From the NCBI RefSeq assembly GCF_000762875.2, contig NZ_JRMP02000008.1, forward strand, positions 1 through 64,000: a stretch of 64,000 bases of DNA, in the 5' to 3' direction. How positions within the stretch are numbered: the stretch's first letter is position 1; each line of letters starts with the position of its first letter. The notes below the pieces were generated by a model. The model was not told where the DNA came from. It ran no database searches and saw nothing but the letters and a program-made list of their open reading frames with translations. The position numbers and the translations under genes are program-made. Below, piece by piece: positions 17,043-24,960 of the stretch. This DNA is from Helicobacter saguini. Lineage in GTDB: Bacteria > Campylobacterota > Campylobacteria > Campylobacterales > Helicobacteraceae.

Positions 17043-17726
17043 ATGCAAATAAAAGACGCCTTTAGATTCTGCAACGACTTAAAAATCCCAACACTAGAAT
17101 ACGAAGGGAAAATCGTGTATCCAGAAACGACACGTGGCGTAAATTTCATATTTGACAACAAAGGATATTTTTTAGATAAAACCTGCTTTATGATTTGCGG
17201 GGGAAATCTAAAATATATTTTAGGAATCTTAAATTCAAAATTATCACTTTGGTATTTAAATTATGTATGTTCTACATTAGGGGCGAGTGCCTTAACTATG
17301 AGCAAACAATTTTTAGAAACAATCCCCATACCAAAAATAGAATCAAACCCCACCCTAGCCCAAAAAATAATCACATTAGTAGATAAGATTCTAAAATCTA
17401 ATTCGTCATTGCGAGTGAAACGAAGCAATCCACAAAACGAAGCGTCATTGCGAGGCGAAGCCGAAGCAATCCATAATAACGACAAAGTAGATTGCCACGA
17501 TTTAAATTCTAACGAATTTAAATCTCTCAATGACAAAAATTTAGATTCCATAAACCCCACAAAATCCTTAGAATCTAAACTCAAAGATTCTATAAACAAC
17601 ACAAATTCTTTAGAATCTAAAAAAGATTCTAATATAGATATAAATTCTTTAGAATCTAACCTAGACCAACTAATCTACCAACTCTACAACTTAACCACAG
17701 ATGAAATAAATCTCATAGAATCATAG
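17043..17726 (+). CDS. Switchable C-terminal extension of the type IIG enzyme (second specificity segment)
   Basis: The frame has an ATG at 17043 but no ribosome site, and the same phase is open from 16965, so it is best read as the continuation of the R-M gene when the CT tract loses one unit. Its content duplicates the last part of the specificity domain. KIVYPETTRGVNF parallels EKIVYSEIVQKEPQF, NLKYILGILNSKL parallels NLRYLLGILNSKI, and LETIPIPKIE parallels LENLPIPKIN. It ends with LDQLIYQLYNLTTDEINLIE, the usual end of this enzyme class. It contains a REP-like insertion (SSLRVKRSNPQ ... SLND). The joined protein would be about 1812 residues. Whether the extension changes recognition or only completes the fold is inference. 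Confidence 0.7.
   Translation: MQIKDAFRFCNDLKIPTLEYEGKIVYPETTRGVNFIFDNKGYFLDKTCFMICGGNLKYILGILNSKLSLWYLNYVCSTLGASALTMSKQFLETIPIPKIESNPTLAQKIITLVDKILKSNSSLRVKRSNPQNEASLRGEAEAIHNNDKVDCHDLNSNEFKSLNDKNLDSINPTKSLESKLKDSINNTNSLESKKDSNIDINSLESNLDQLIYQLYNLTTDEINLIES
17402..17531 (+). repeat. REP-like palindromic element in the R-M extension
   Basis: Left halves TCGTCATTGCGAG start at about 17402 and (as GCGTCATTGCGAGGC) at about 17441. An inverted right half GATTGCCACG ... CTCTCAATGAC ends at about 17531, with the inner pair AAATTC/GAATTT. The right end differs from the other copies by one base. It is translated in frame within the C-terminal linker. Confidence 0.7.
17643..17726 (+). repeat. Left copy of an 84-bp direct repeat (3' end of the R-M gene)
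   Basis: These 84 bp are the last codons of the R-M frame. They recur at 18281-18364 with only about four mismatches, ending in TAG in both. The toxin-antitoxin pair lies exactly between the copies. Confidence 0.85.
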
Positions 17727-17765
17727 ATAAAATACACAATAAAAGAATTCTATAAAGGAAATAAT

Positions 17766-17987
17766 ATGACACTAAATCTATCAAAGGAAGCAAGAGAGCA
17801 ATTGTCACACATTGCAAAAGAGCAAAATAAAAGCAGTGAAGATGTCGCTAAAGAGGCTGTTTTAGAATATTTGCAAGAATATTTACAAGATATGCAAGAC
17901 TACAAAAATGCCCTAAATGCTAGAAATAATCGCAACAAAAATGAGTGCGTAAAATCAAGTGAATTATTTAAGCAAATGGGTATTTAA
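17766..17987 (+). CDS. Antitoxin of a type II toxin-antitoxin pair (RelB-like)
   Basis: The 73-residue protein begins MTLNLSKEAREQLSHIAKEQ. It has a beta-strand then helix-helix pattern as in ribbon-helix-helix antitoxins, followed by a charged C-terminal tail (NNRNKNECVKSSELFKQMGI) that would bind the toxin. AAAGGA lies six bases before ATG 17766. Its TAA overlaps the toxin ATG as TAATG, the usual coupling of such operons. Antitoxins of this kind repress their own promoter, but no operator can be assigned here. The module lies between two copies of the R-M 3' end, so it probably arrived as a unit. Confidence 0.8.
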   Translation: MTLNLSKEAREQLSHIAKEQNKSSEDVAKEAVLEYLQEYLQDMQDYKNALNARNNRNKNECVKSSELFKQMGI

Positions 17988-18248
17988 TGGCTTATGAAAT
18001 TTTATTTGACAAAGACGCCCAAAAGCAGTTTAAAAAGCTAGATTCTAATACCCAAAAAAGTATAAAATCTTTTATTTTAGAGTTAGAAAAGCTTGAAAAT
18101 CCACGCAGTAAAGGCAAAGCTTTAGTAAATAATCTAAGTGGTTTTGCGATATAGAGTTGGCAGTTATCGTATAATCTGTGACTTGCAAGATAGTGAAAAA
18201 ATCATATATGTTGTAAAAATCGCTCATAGAAAAGATGTGTATAAATAA
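17987..18248 (+). pseudogene. RelE/ParE-family toxin, frameshifted
   Basis: The frame starts at ATG 17987 and reads FDKDAQKQFKKLDSNTQK and NPRSKGKALVNNLSGF, the N-terminal half of a RelE-like mRNA interferase. It then hits TAG after a two-base loss (or one-base gain) near 18142. In the other frame the fold continues as YRVGSYRIICDLQDSEK and YVVKIAHRKDVYK, ending at TAA 18246-18248. The expected Trp-Arg at the break (LSGFWRYRVG in relatives) is missing. The toxin is therefore inactive as sequenced, while the antitoxin stays intact. Confidence 0.82.
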
Positions 18249-18280
18249 TATTGCACTTAGAATCTAAACAAGATTCTATA

Positions 18281-18364
18281 AATTCTTTAGAATCTAAACT
18301 AGACCAACTAATCTACCAACTCTACAACTTAACCCAAGATGAAATAAATCTCATAGAATCTTAG
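18281..18364 (+). repeat. Right copy of the 84-bp direct repeat
   Basis: It encodes the same LDQLIYQLYNL ... DEINLIES tail as the end of the R-M gene but is disconnected from it. It marks the right boundary of the inserted toxin-antitoxin module. It ends 30 bp before dcd. Confidence 0.85.
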
Positions 18365-18394
18365 CTACAATATAGATTCTAAAAAGGAGAAAAA

Positions 18395-18961
18395 ATGGGC
18401 TTAAAAAGTGATACTTGGATACGAGAAAATAGCGTGCAGCACGGGATGATTGAGCCTTTTGTGGATAGCCAAATAGCTAAAGGCGTGGTTAGCTTTGGCT
18501 TGTCAAGTTATGGCTATGATATTCGCGTGGGAAATGAGTTTATGATATTCACAAATATCGGCGCCACGCTTGTCGACCCTAAGAAATTTGATGAGAAAAA
18601 TGTCGTGCAGGTCGATACTAGCGATACTGGCTACTGCATTGTCCCGCCGAACTCTTTTGCGTTGGCGCGCACCATTGAGTATTTTCGCATACCGCGTGAT
18701 GTGCTTTGTATTTGTCTAGGCAAAAGCACGTATGCTAGGTGTGGCATTATTGTGAATGTGACGCCTTTTGAGCCAGAGTTTGAGGGGCATATAACTATTG
18801 AAATCTCAAATACCACGCCACTTCCAGCTAAGATTTACTCAAACGAGGGCATAGCTCAAGTGCTTTTCTTTAGCGGCGATAGCGTGTGCGAGCAAAGCTA
18901 CAAAGATAAAAGCGGGAAATATCAATATCAAAAGGGCATAACACTCCCTAAAATGCGCTAG
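18395..18961 (+). CDS. dcd: dCTP deaminase
   Basis: The 188-residue protein has the full length of bacterial Dcd. It converts dCTP to dUTP, feeding thymidylate synthesis. Diagnostic segments are [14 protein letters not shown] near residue 37, [18 protein letters not shown] near 85, the substrate-binding [19 protein letters not shown] near 109-128, and [10 protein letters not shown], which carries the catalytic Glu. ATG 18395 follows AAAAGGAG. It lies just after the R-M/toxin-antitoxin insertion with an independent ribosome site. Nothing unusual is seen in it. Confidence 0.96.
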   Translation: MGLKSDTWIRENSVQHGMIEPFVDSQIAKGVVSFGLSSYGYDIRVGNEFMIFTNIGATLVDPKKFDEKNVVQVDTSDTGYCIVPPNSFALARTIEYFRIPRDVLCICLGKSTYARCGIIVNVTPFEPEFEGHITIEISNTTPLPAKIYSNEGIAQVLFFSGDSVCEQSYKDKSGKYQYQKGITLPKMR

Positions 18962-19021
18962 GATATACCAAAAATAGATTTTTCTTGATAACTTTGAATC
19001 TAGATTCTAACCCACACAAAC

Positions 19022-19678
19022 CTACGCCTCAATATCCGTAATATACTTAATAAAAGTCGTGCAGTCAGGGCATTTCACACCCTCGCCTGCTTGAATCTTA
19101 GCGTGGATTTCAGGAGCGATATTGTATGTTTTCCCGCACAGGCAGGTATACATGTGCATTTTTTGCTTTTGCTTTGCTGGGGCTTGCTTTTGCTTTGGCT
19201 CCATAACCGCCTTTTTTAGCATATCATTATGCTGCGTATTTGTCGGGGCGTCATCCTTTTTCGCACTCGCAGCGGCTTTTGCCCGCTCCTGGTTCATCTC
19301 CTCGACATATCGCGCATAGCCCATATCATCTTTCAAAATGTGATTTAGCAGCCACTGCTCCATGATAATCACAAGCTTTTGCTTAAAATCATAGCCCATA
19401 TTTTTCACAAGGTTTGTCATTTCGCTAACGATGTGCTTGTGCTTTTCTTGATGGCTCTCAAGCATCGGGTATTGAATGCTACGCATATACTCCTCCTCAT
19501 CGCTAAAATGCGTCCGCATATACTCAAAAAGCGCCGCCAACATTTTCTTAATCTCAGTTGGGTTCGTCTGCTTGCCTATCATATTATCAGCCATATTTGC
19601 CAGCTCAAAAAGCTTCTTATGCTGCTCATCAATCAGGTAATTATTCACACTATACTTATCATCCCAAGCTAATAACAT
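19022..19678 (-). CDS. Bacteriohemerythrin with a C-terminal zinc-ribbon-like tail
   Basis: The start is placed at ATG 19678, where AGGGAGAG lies just upstream and the product begins MLLAWDDKYSVNNYLIDEQH. The frame itself is open 23 codons further. The domain has the hemerythrin di-iron ligands: DEQHKKLF, MRTHFSDEEEYM, HQEKHKHI and HILKDDMGY. After a charged Ala/Lys linker (residues about 135-180) comes CLCGKTYNIAPEIHAKIQAG and GVKCPDC, a rubredoxin- or zinc-ribbon-like four-Cys site. Hemerythrins bind oxygen at a non-haem di-iron site. A role in oxygen sensing or delivery in this microaerophile is likely. The Cys tail could bind zinc or iron and is an unusual addition. Confidence 0.85.
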   Translation of the reverse strand: MLLAWDDKYSVNNYLIDEQHKKLFELANMADNMIGKQTNPTEIKKMLAALFEYMRTHFSDEEEYMRSIQYPMLESHQEKHKHIVSEMTNLVKNMGYDFKQKLVIIMEQWLLNHILKDDMGYARYVEEMNQERAKAAASAKKDDAPTNTQHNDMLKKAVMEPKQKQAPAKQKQKMHMYTCLCGKTYNIAPEIHAKIQAGEGVKCPDCTTFIKYITDIEA

Positions 19679-20155
19679 ACTCTCTCCCTTTAAAGTGAAA
19701 TCTCGCAAAACAACAATATTAGAATCTACTAGCAAAAAGTATGACAAAATGCTAAAAATGCGAAAATTTTCCTAAAAAAACTCGCCTTTTTCTACATTTT
19801 TACTCTTAAGATTCTGCTTAGTTCTAAGTTTATAGAATCTAATTTGCTTTTAGATTCTAAGATTATAGAATCTTATGGGTCAAAATTGCATATTTTGCTA
19901 AACCTTTATTTTATCCTTTTCTTTTTTAAAGAAAGTTTAATTTTGAGAAAAAAATGATAAAATTTAAGAAAATTCAATAAATGTAAAGCACAATATAAAA
20001 CAAAACTTATAAGTCTTTAAGATTTAAATTATAAAAATTTATAAACTTTGGAATCTATTTTGCATTTTCCCTTACAAGATTCTAAATTAAAAAATATAAA
20101 CTAAAAAGCTAGATTCTAGTATAATATACAATCACAAAAATGTAAAAGGTAGTGT
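19679..20155. other. Intergenic stretch without a recognisable gene
   Basis: This AT-rich stretch separates the divergent hemerythrin and chemoreceptor genes and must hold both promoters. AGATTCTA/TAGAATCT copies are dense at about 19805-19870. No convincing open frame, RNA gene or terminator was seen. Confidence 0.5.
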
Positions 20156-21742
20156 ATGTTAAAGACTTTTAGGGCTAAGGTGTTATTTACGCTTTTTATT
20201 TTCATTATCTTTGGCTTTAGTGGGCTGTATGTGATTATCTCAAATGGCTATGACAAGGTCGCGCAAAAAGAGGGCATAAGCATTGCAAATATGCTAGGAG
20301 ATTCTATATTCCAAACCGTGCGAATGTCGATGAACTTTGGCGATAGAGAGATAATGGATGCTGGGCTAAAGCAAGCAGGCGAGATTGAGGGCGTGCAGGG
20401 CGTTAGCATTTTTCGTAGCAATATTGTAAATGAGATTTATAGCCCTGATGAAAAGCAGACTACACGCGCTGATATTATTAGAATCTTTGAATCTAAACAG
20501 GCTAGTATTGTGGAGGATAAGTCAATAGAGGGCTTTGTGCTGCATAAGCCTTTGATTGCAAATGAGACTTGTATGCAATGCCACGCAAATGCCAAGCCAG
20601 ATGATGTTTTAGGCGTCTTAGAGCTAAAGATTTCGCTTGCTAGCACTTATGACCAAATTGATGAAACGCAGCATTATTTGCTAATTACTATGGTGATTGC
20701 AAGCATCCTTGCCCTTGTCGCCCTTTACTTTTTCTTTAATAAAGAGCTAGTTACACCGCTAAATCAACTAAAAGGGATGGCGCAAGAGCTGACAGAGGGC
20801 GGCAGTGGCGATTTAACAAAACGTATAAAAATAAAAAGCCAAGATGAAATCGGCACAACGTCCCTTTATGTCAATAAATTTATCGAAACAATACAAAATA
20901 CAATCGCCCTAAGCAAAGGCGTGAGTGAAGAAAATACGCTAACTTGTCTGCAGCTAAATGAAATAGCACAGATTCTAAGTAAAAATAGCGATGAGCAATT
21001 TGTAGTCGTGGATAAGGTTAGCACACTTACCCAAGATATTGATAATCAAATAAATGTGGTGGAAAGCACGACACAGCAGACAATTAATGACATTACAGAA
21101 ACGGGAAATATCTTAGATGAATTTGTGGGGAATTTGCAAGATTCTATAAATCTAATCACAGAATCTGCTAGCGAGCAAGAGCAAGTCATCACAAATATGG
21201 ACCATTTGAGTGAAAATGCGAATAATATCCGCTCGATTTTGGCATTAATCAAAGATATTAGCGAGCAAACAAATGTGTTAGCGCTAAATGCAGCAATAGA
21301 AGCCGCAAGAGCTGGGGAGTATGGCAGGAGTTTCGCCGTAGTAGCCGACCAAGTAAAGCAATTAGCCCAACGAACGCAAAAGTCTTTAGAAGAAATCGGC
21401 TCAAATGTGAATCTAGTAACTCAAAGTGTCGCTGACGTGCAGCAAACCATATCAAATGTAACGACAAAAATGCACGAAATAACCGACAAAACCGCCCCGC
21501 TAATCGAACATGCAAATAACACAAAGCAAAAATTGCAGGTTACAAAGGATAATTCGTTGTCTTTGCAAGAAATAAGCAATGCCATCGCACATCACATAAA
21601 AGATTTAAATAAGATGATGGAAACAATCACACGCTTTAGCTCAAGCAACCAAAATGTAGGACACAACATACAAAATGTCGTAAATGATATGACGCAAAAG
21701 GCACAAATGCTAGAAGATTCCATATCGAAGTTTAAGACGTGA
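20156..21742 (+). CDS. Methyl-accepting chemotaxis protein with a periplasmic haem-binding motif
   Basis: The 528-residue receptor has a first membrane span at residues 8-29 and a periplasmic domain to about 172. That domain contains CMQCH (residues 139-143), the CXXCH signature for covalent haem c attachment, within a Tll0287-like / DUF3365-like fold. A second span covers about 173-194 and a HAMP region about 195-247. The signalling core includes [19 protein letters not shown] and [20 protein letters not shown]. The C-terminus lacks the NWETF-type CheR pentapeptide, as in many Campylobacterota receptors. It likely senses redox state or a gaseous ligand through haem and signals to CheA; the ligand is inference. 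Weak ribosome site AAGGTAGTGT. Confidence 0.9.
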   Translation: MLKTFRAKVLFTLFIFIIFGFSGLYVIISNGYDKVAQKEGISIANMLGDSIFQTVRMSMNFGDREIMDAGLKQAGEIEGVQGVSIFRSNIVNEIYSPDEKQTTRADIIRIFESKQASIVEDKSIEGFVLHKPLIANETCMQCHANAKPDDVLGVLELKISLASTYDQIDETQHYLLITMVIASILALVALYFFFNKELVTPLNQLKGMAQELTEGGSGDLTKRIKIKSQDEIGTTSLYVNKFIETIQNTIALSKGVSEENTLTCLQLNEIAQILSKNSDEQFVVVDKVSTLTQDIDNQINVVESTTQQTINDITETGNILDEFVGNLQDSINLITESASEQEQVITNMDHLSENANNIRSILALIKDISEQTNVLALNAAIEAARAGEYGRSFAVVADQVKQLAQRTQKSLEEIGSNVNLVTQSVADVQQTISNVTTKMHEITDKTAPLIEHANNTKQKLQVTKDNSLSLQEISNAIAHHIKDLNKMMETITRFSSSNQNVGHNIQNVVNDMTQKAQMLEDSISKFKT

Positions 21743-21773
21743 TAGCGAAATGACTGATAATAGAAGGTTTATA

Positions 21774-22490
21774 GTGAAAAAAATTATTTTATTATGCCTT
21801 ATTAATATGTGTTATGCCGCTATACCTACAACAAATAAAGAATTTAGTGATAATAATATGCCACAAGATTCTAAAACAATAAAACATAATGTTATGCTTG
21901 GAGCTACATTTGGTATTGGCATTGCATTTGATATATTGCAGGCAAGTGGCGTATGGGATGTAAAAGAAACAAGTTATCCATATAGAAATGCAAATATAAA
22001 AACTAATGTAAATATGGGTTCTGTAAGTATTTTTGGCTCTTATCAGTATATTGGACACACTCTACATTTTCTTAGTGATACAAGACTTGGTTTTGGAGCG
22101 AATGTACTAACAAGCGATTATGATTACTCATTATATCTAGAACAGCTTACGGGGTATTATTTTCCTTTCGGTAATAATGTGGGACTTGCCTTTAAGATAG
22201 GATTAATACTAAATATATTGGTGCCAGAAAAATATAGTGAAGTAAATGATACATCAATATATCCTTACATGCCGTTAAATACAGATATAACGGCTATATA
22301 TTTTTTTGGCTCTAAGATTGGGTTAGAATATAATTTTTCTAATATTACTTTAGGAGGATTTTTTACATATTTATTTTACTATGATATTAGTATAGCAAGT
22401 AGCGTAGATACTACTTCATTAAATATGTATAATGCCATAAATAAAAGTTTTCCTTATGGTTGGCAGGTCGAAATTGTATATAGATTTTAG
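21774..22490 (+). CDS. Helicobacter-type outer membrane beta-barrel protein
   Basis: GTG 21774 is preferred over the in-frame ATG 21750 because AGAAGG lies just before it and the product then begins with a signal peptide (KKIILLCLINMCYA, cleavage near AAIPTT). The mature protein of about 220 residues alternates polar and hydrophobic residues and is rich in Tyr, Gly and Asn. It shows barrel strands such as FKIGLILNILVP and GWQVEIVYRF, ending in aromatic Phe as outer membrane proteins do. The Helicobacter outer membrane protein superfamily is the closest match in style. The individual function is unknown. It follows the chemoreceptor by about 30 bp and may be cotranscribed. Confidence 0.75.
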   Translation: MKKIILLCLINMCYAAIPTTNKEFSDNNMPQDSKTIKHNVMLGATFGIGIAFDILQASGVWDVKETSYPYRNANIKTNVNMGSVSIFGSYQYIGHTLHFLSDTRLGFGANVLTSDYDYSLYLEQLTGYYFPFGNNVGLAFKIGLILNILVPEKYSEVNDTSIYPYMPLNTDITAIYFFGSKIGLEYNFSNITLGGFFTYLFYYDISIASSVDTTSLNMYNAINKSFPYGWQVEIVYRF

Positions 22491-22539
22491 AGATTCTATA
22501 TATAGATAAAATTCTAAAGAAATTATAGAATCTTGAACC

Positions 22540-23775
22540 CTAAAAATTAAACTCTGCTCTAACTAATGCTGCAAACCCACCTAGCGATAGTGGTGTATCT
22601 GTGCTTGTGTTATTTGCATTAACAGAAACATTATTAGATACACCTGTGCCATAATATCCTATATGTGGTGTTAAAGTTATGTATTGATTTACTTTTACAG
22701 GTAGGTTAGCCATTACCATATAGCTTGTTATGTTTGTTGATATTGTTTGTGCGTTATTAGCTGTATTGTATTTGTCAAAAGCGGTTTGAAATCCAGCTCC
22801 TACTCTAAGAGATATTTTGTCATTTAAGGCATATCCACCTTCTGCATACACACCTATAACATTTATATTTGAAAATAATGCAAGATTAGTATAGCTATTT
22901 ATAGCTGCGTGATTATATCCACCCATATATCCCACTACACGTTCTTCATTAGCATTATAGCCATAGTGAGCAATAGCTGATATATACAATTTTTTATTTA
23001 AAAGATGATATTTTCCAGCTGCTAGGATATGAAAAGAGTTTGTTCCGCTACCATTTGCCACTGTGGCGTTAATGTATCGATATGATAATCCAGCCTTAGC
23101 CTCAAGACTTCCGCCTTTATAATCGTATGCTAGGGCTATTCTAGGCATTAGATTTCTTCTTAGATTCCCAGTGGTATTTACAGATGCTAGAACTTTGGTT
23201 AATTCCCCTGGGTTATCTTCAATTAATGCTATAGTTGCACCAAAGATAGAATATTGTAGCTGAAACTTACGCACAGAAATAGGCAACGCACCAAATCCCC
23301 ACGCACCATTATCGGTAGCCATTACATCATTCACAAATCCTGTAACAACCGTAGGTGTATTTGTCTTTCCAAAAGTAACTTTACCATAATCACCAAAAGT
23401 ATATTGACCATACATTAAACGAAAGCCTACATCATTATTACTGCCTAAGATTCCAGGCTCTTGCAAACCTAACTCAATATGCCCTAAAAACTTACCGATA
23501 GTAAATTTAGCTCCAAGTCTTGAATTTGTTTGCAACCCCATATTCCAGCCTGTACTCCAGTTTCTATTTGTAACAGCACCTATACCAGTGTCATTATCAC
23601 CAGTAGTTATACTTCGACTTCGATACGCAGCACCTTCCATGATATATCCACGGATATTTCCATATACTTCTACCTTAGCCCCTTTTTCCTCGTTGTTATA
23701 CACTTCCAAAGCACTAAGCGGAGTGCTAATAGCACACAAAGCCAAACCATTCATTAACCATTTTGAAATTCTCAT
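22540..23775 (-). CDS. Major outer membrane porin
   Basis: The start is set at ATG 23775, behind AAGGAG, where the product begins MRISKWLMNGLALCAISTPL, a signal peptide cleaved near SALEVYNNE. The mature protein of about 390 residues has porin-like beta strands: KVEVYGNIRGYIMEG near the N-terminus, LGAKFTIGKFLGHIELGL, LMYGQYTFGDYGKVTFGKTN, and a final strand ALVRAEFNF with terminal Phe. This is the trimeric general-porin layout of Campylobacterota. It probably forms the main diffusion channel. A 31-bp tandem repeat lies about 100 bp upstream, where regulatory sites would sit. Confidence 0.85.
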   Translation of the reverse strand: MRISKWLMNGLALCAISTPLSALEVYNNEEKGAKVEVYGNIRGYIMEGAAYRSRSITTGDNDTGIGAVTNRNWSTGWNMGLQTNSRLGAKFTIGKFLGHIELGLQEPGILGSNNDVGFRLMYGQYTFGDYGKVTFGKTNTPTVVTGFVNDVMATDNGAWGFGALPISVRKFQLQYSIFGATIALIEDNPGELTKVLASVNTTGNLRRNLMPRIALAYDYKGGSLEAKAGLSYRYINATVANGSGTNSFHILAAGKYHLLNKKLYISAIAHYGYNANEERVVGYMGGYNHAAINSYTNLALFSNINVIGVYAEGGYALNDKISLRVGAGFQTAFDKYNTANNAQTISTNITSYMVMANLPVKVNQYITLTPHIGYYGTGVSNNVSVNANNTSTDTPLSLGGFAALVRAEFNF

Positions 23776-23877
23776 TTTTTCTCCTTTATTTATGATTAAA
23801 GTATTACTACTATATTGCAATATTTCTTAAAGTTTTCTTAAAATTTAGATTTTATTTGCAATAAATATTATATTGTG

Positions 23878-23950
23878 ATAATTTTTCACATATAAATATA
23901 AAAAAATCATAATTTTTCACATATAAATATAAAAAAATCATAATTTTTCA
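23878..23950. repeat. 31-bp tandem repeat upstream of the porin gene
   Basis: Two exact 31-bp units (23878-23908 and 23909-23939), beginning ATAATTTTTCACATATAAAT, are followed by an 11-bp partial third. The stretch is wholly AT-rich. It lies between the porin promoter region and the divergently oriented formyltransferase gene and could hold repeated regulator sites. Confidence 0.85.
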
Positions 23951-24067
23951 ATAGAATCTAGCTTATTAAACACACATTTAACGCAATGTATAGAATCTAA
24001 GCTGCATAAAAAAATAAGATTACGAAAAGTAACAGATTCTATTACTCATAAAACAAAAAGGTAAAAA

Positions 24068-24865
24068 ATGAAACAAATCGTAATTTTAACAAGTGATAGT
24101 TTGCGACACACATTTATGCGAAAGGCAACCGCATTAAATAGCAATATAAAAGTGCTAAAAAGCTACTGCGAAACGCATAGCAATAGAATTTATGAGTATG
24201 CTACAAGCAAGATTCAGCAAGAGCATTTGAAATATCGAGACTTAAGCGAAAAAGATTTTTTTGAGCCATTTGTTAAACTTACTCCTGATTATTCAAATCC
24301 CATTTTTATACAAAAAAACGAAATAAATGAGCAAAAACATATAGATTCTATAATTTCTCTAAATCCTGATTTGATTATCGCGTATGGATGTAGCATTATT
24401 AAGGAGCCTTTGCTAAATGCCTTTAAACATAGAATCTTAAATGTGCATTTAGGCTTGTCGCCATATTATCGTGGGAGTGGGACTAACTTTTTCCCTTTTG
24501 TAAATAATGAATTGCAATATGTTGGTGCGACCTTTATGTATATGGATAGTGGCATTGACACAGGGGAAATTATCCATCAAATACAAGCGGATATTTATGA
24601 AAACGATGATATACACAAAATCGGCAATCGGCTTATAACCAAAATCGCTTATTACTACATTGCAATAATCAATAATTTTGAGAATCTAGATTCTATAAAA
24701 CAACCGCAAGATAAAAATGGCAAATTATATAAAAATAAAGATTTTACAGAATCTAGCATTGAAAAAATAAATGAAAATATGCAACACAATATGATAAAAA
24801 ACTATTTGCAAAATAAACCAAATGTGAAGTTATATACTAATCCTAAGTTGGATGTTAAATATTAG
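24068..24865 (+). CDS. Formyltransferase-fold protein (GART/Fmt family)
   Basis: The 265-residue protein has the hydrolase/transferase formyl fold. ILNVHLGLSPYYRGSGTNFF gives the catalytic Asn125 and His127, and MDSGIDTGEII gives the catalytic Asp. These are the three residues shared by glycinamide ribonucleotide, methionyl-tRNA and sugar N-formyltransferases. The N-terminal KQIVILTSDSLRHTFMRK differs from PurN and Fmt, and there is no C-terminal tRNA-binding domain, so it is neither of those. Sugar or lipid-linked nucleotide-sugar formylation is the most likely role by analogy. The neighbouring genes (porin, surE) do not settle this. AAAAGG precedes the ATG. Confidence 0.8.
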   Translation: MKQIVILTSDSLRHTFMRKATALNSNIKVLKSYCETHSNRIYEYATSKIQQEHLKYRDLSEKDFFEPFVKLTPDYSNPIFIQKNEINEQKHIDSIISLNPDLIIAYGCSIIKEPLLNAFKHRILNVHLGLSPYYRGSGTNFFPFVNNELQYVGATFMYMDSGIDTGEIIHQIQADIYENDDIHKIGNRLITKIAYYYIAIINNFENLDSIKQPQDKNGKLYKNKDFTESSIEKINENMQHNMIKNYLQNKPNVKLYTNPKLDVKY

Positions 24866-24960
24866 TTTTTCTATAAGTTTTTTACGCTTTCATAAAAAAT
24901 AATTTTAAATTTTTTAGCTACACTTATGGGTTTAAAATATTTTTAACTAAAAGGACAAAA

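Noticed and set aside
23868-23950. Possible CRISPR-like repeat (31-bp units)
   Set aside because: The units are directly abutting with no spacers and only 2.4 copies; it is a plain tandem repeat.
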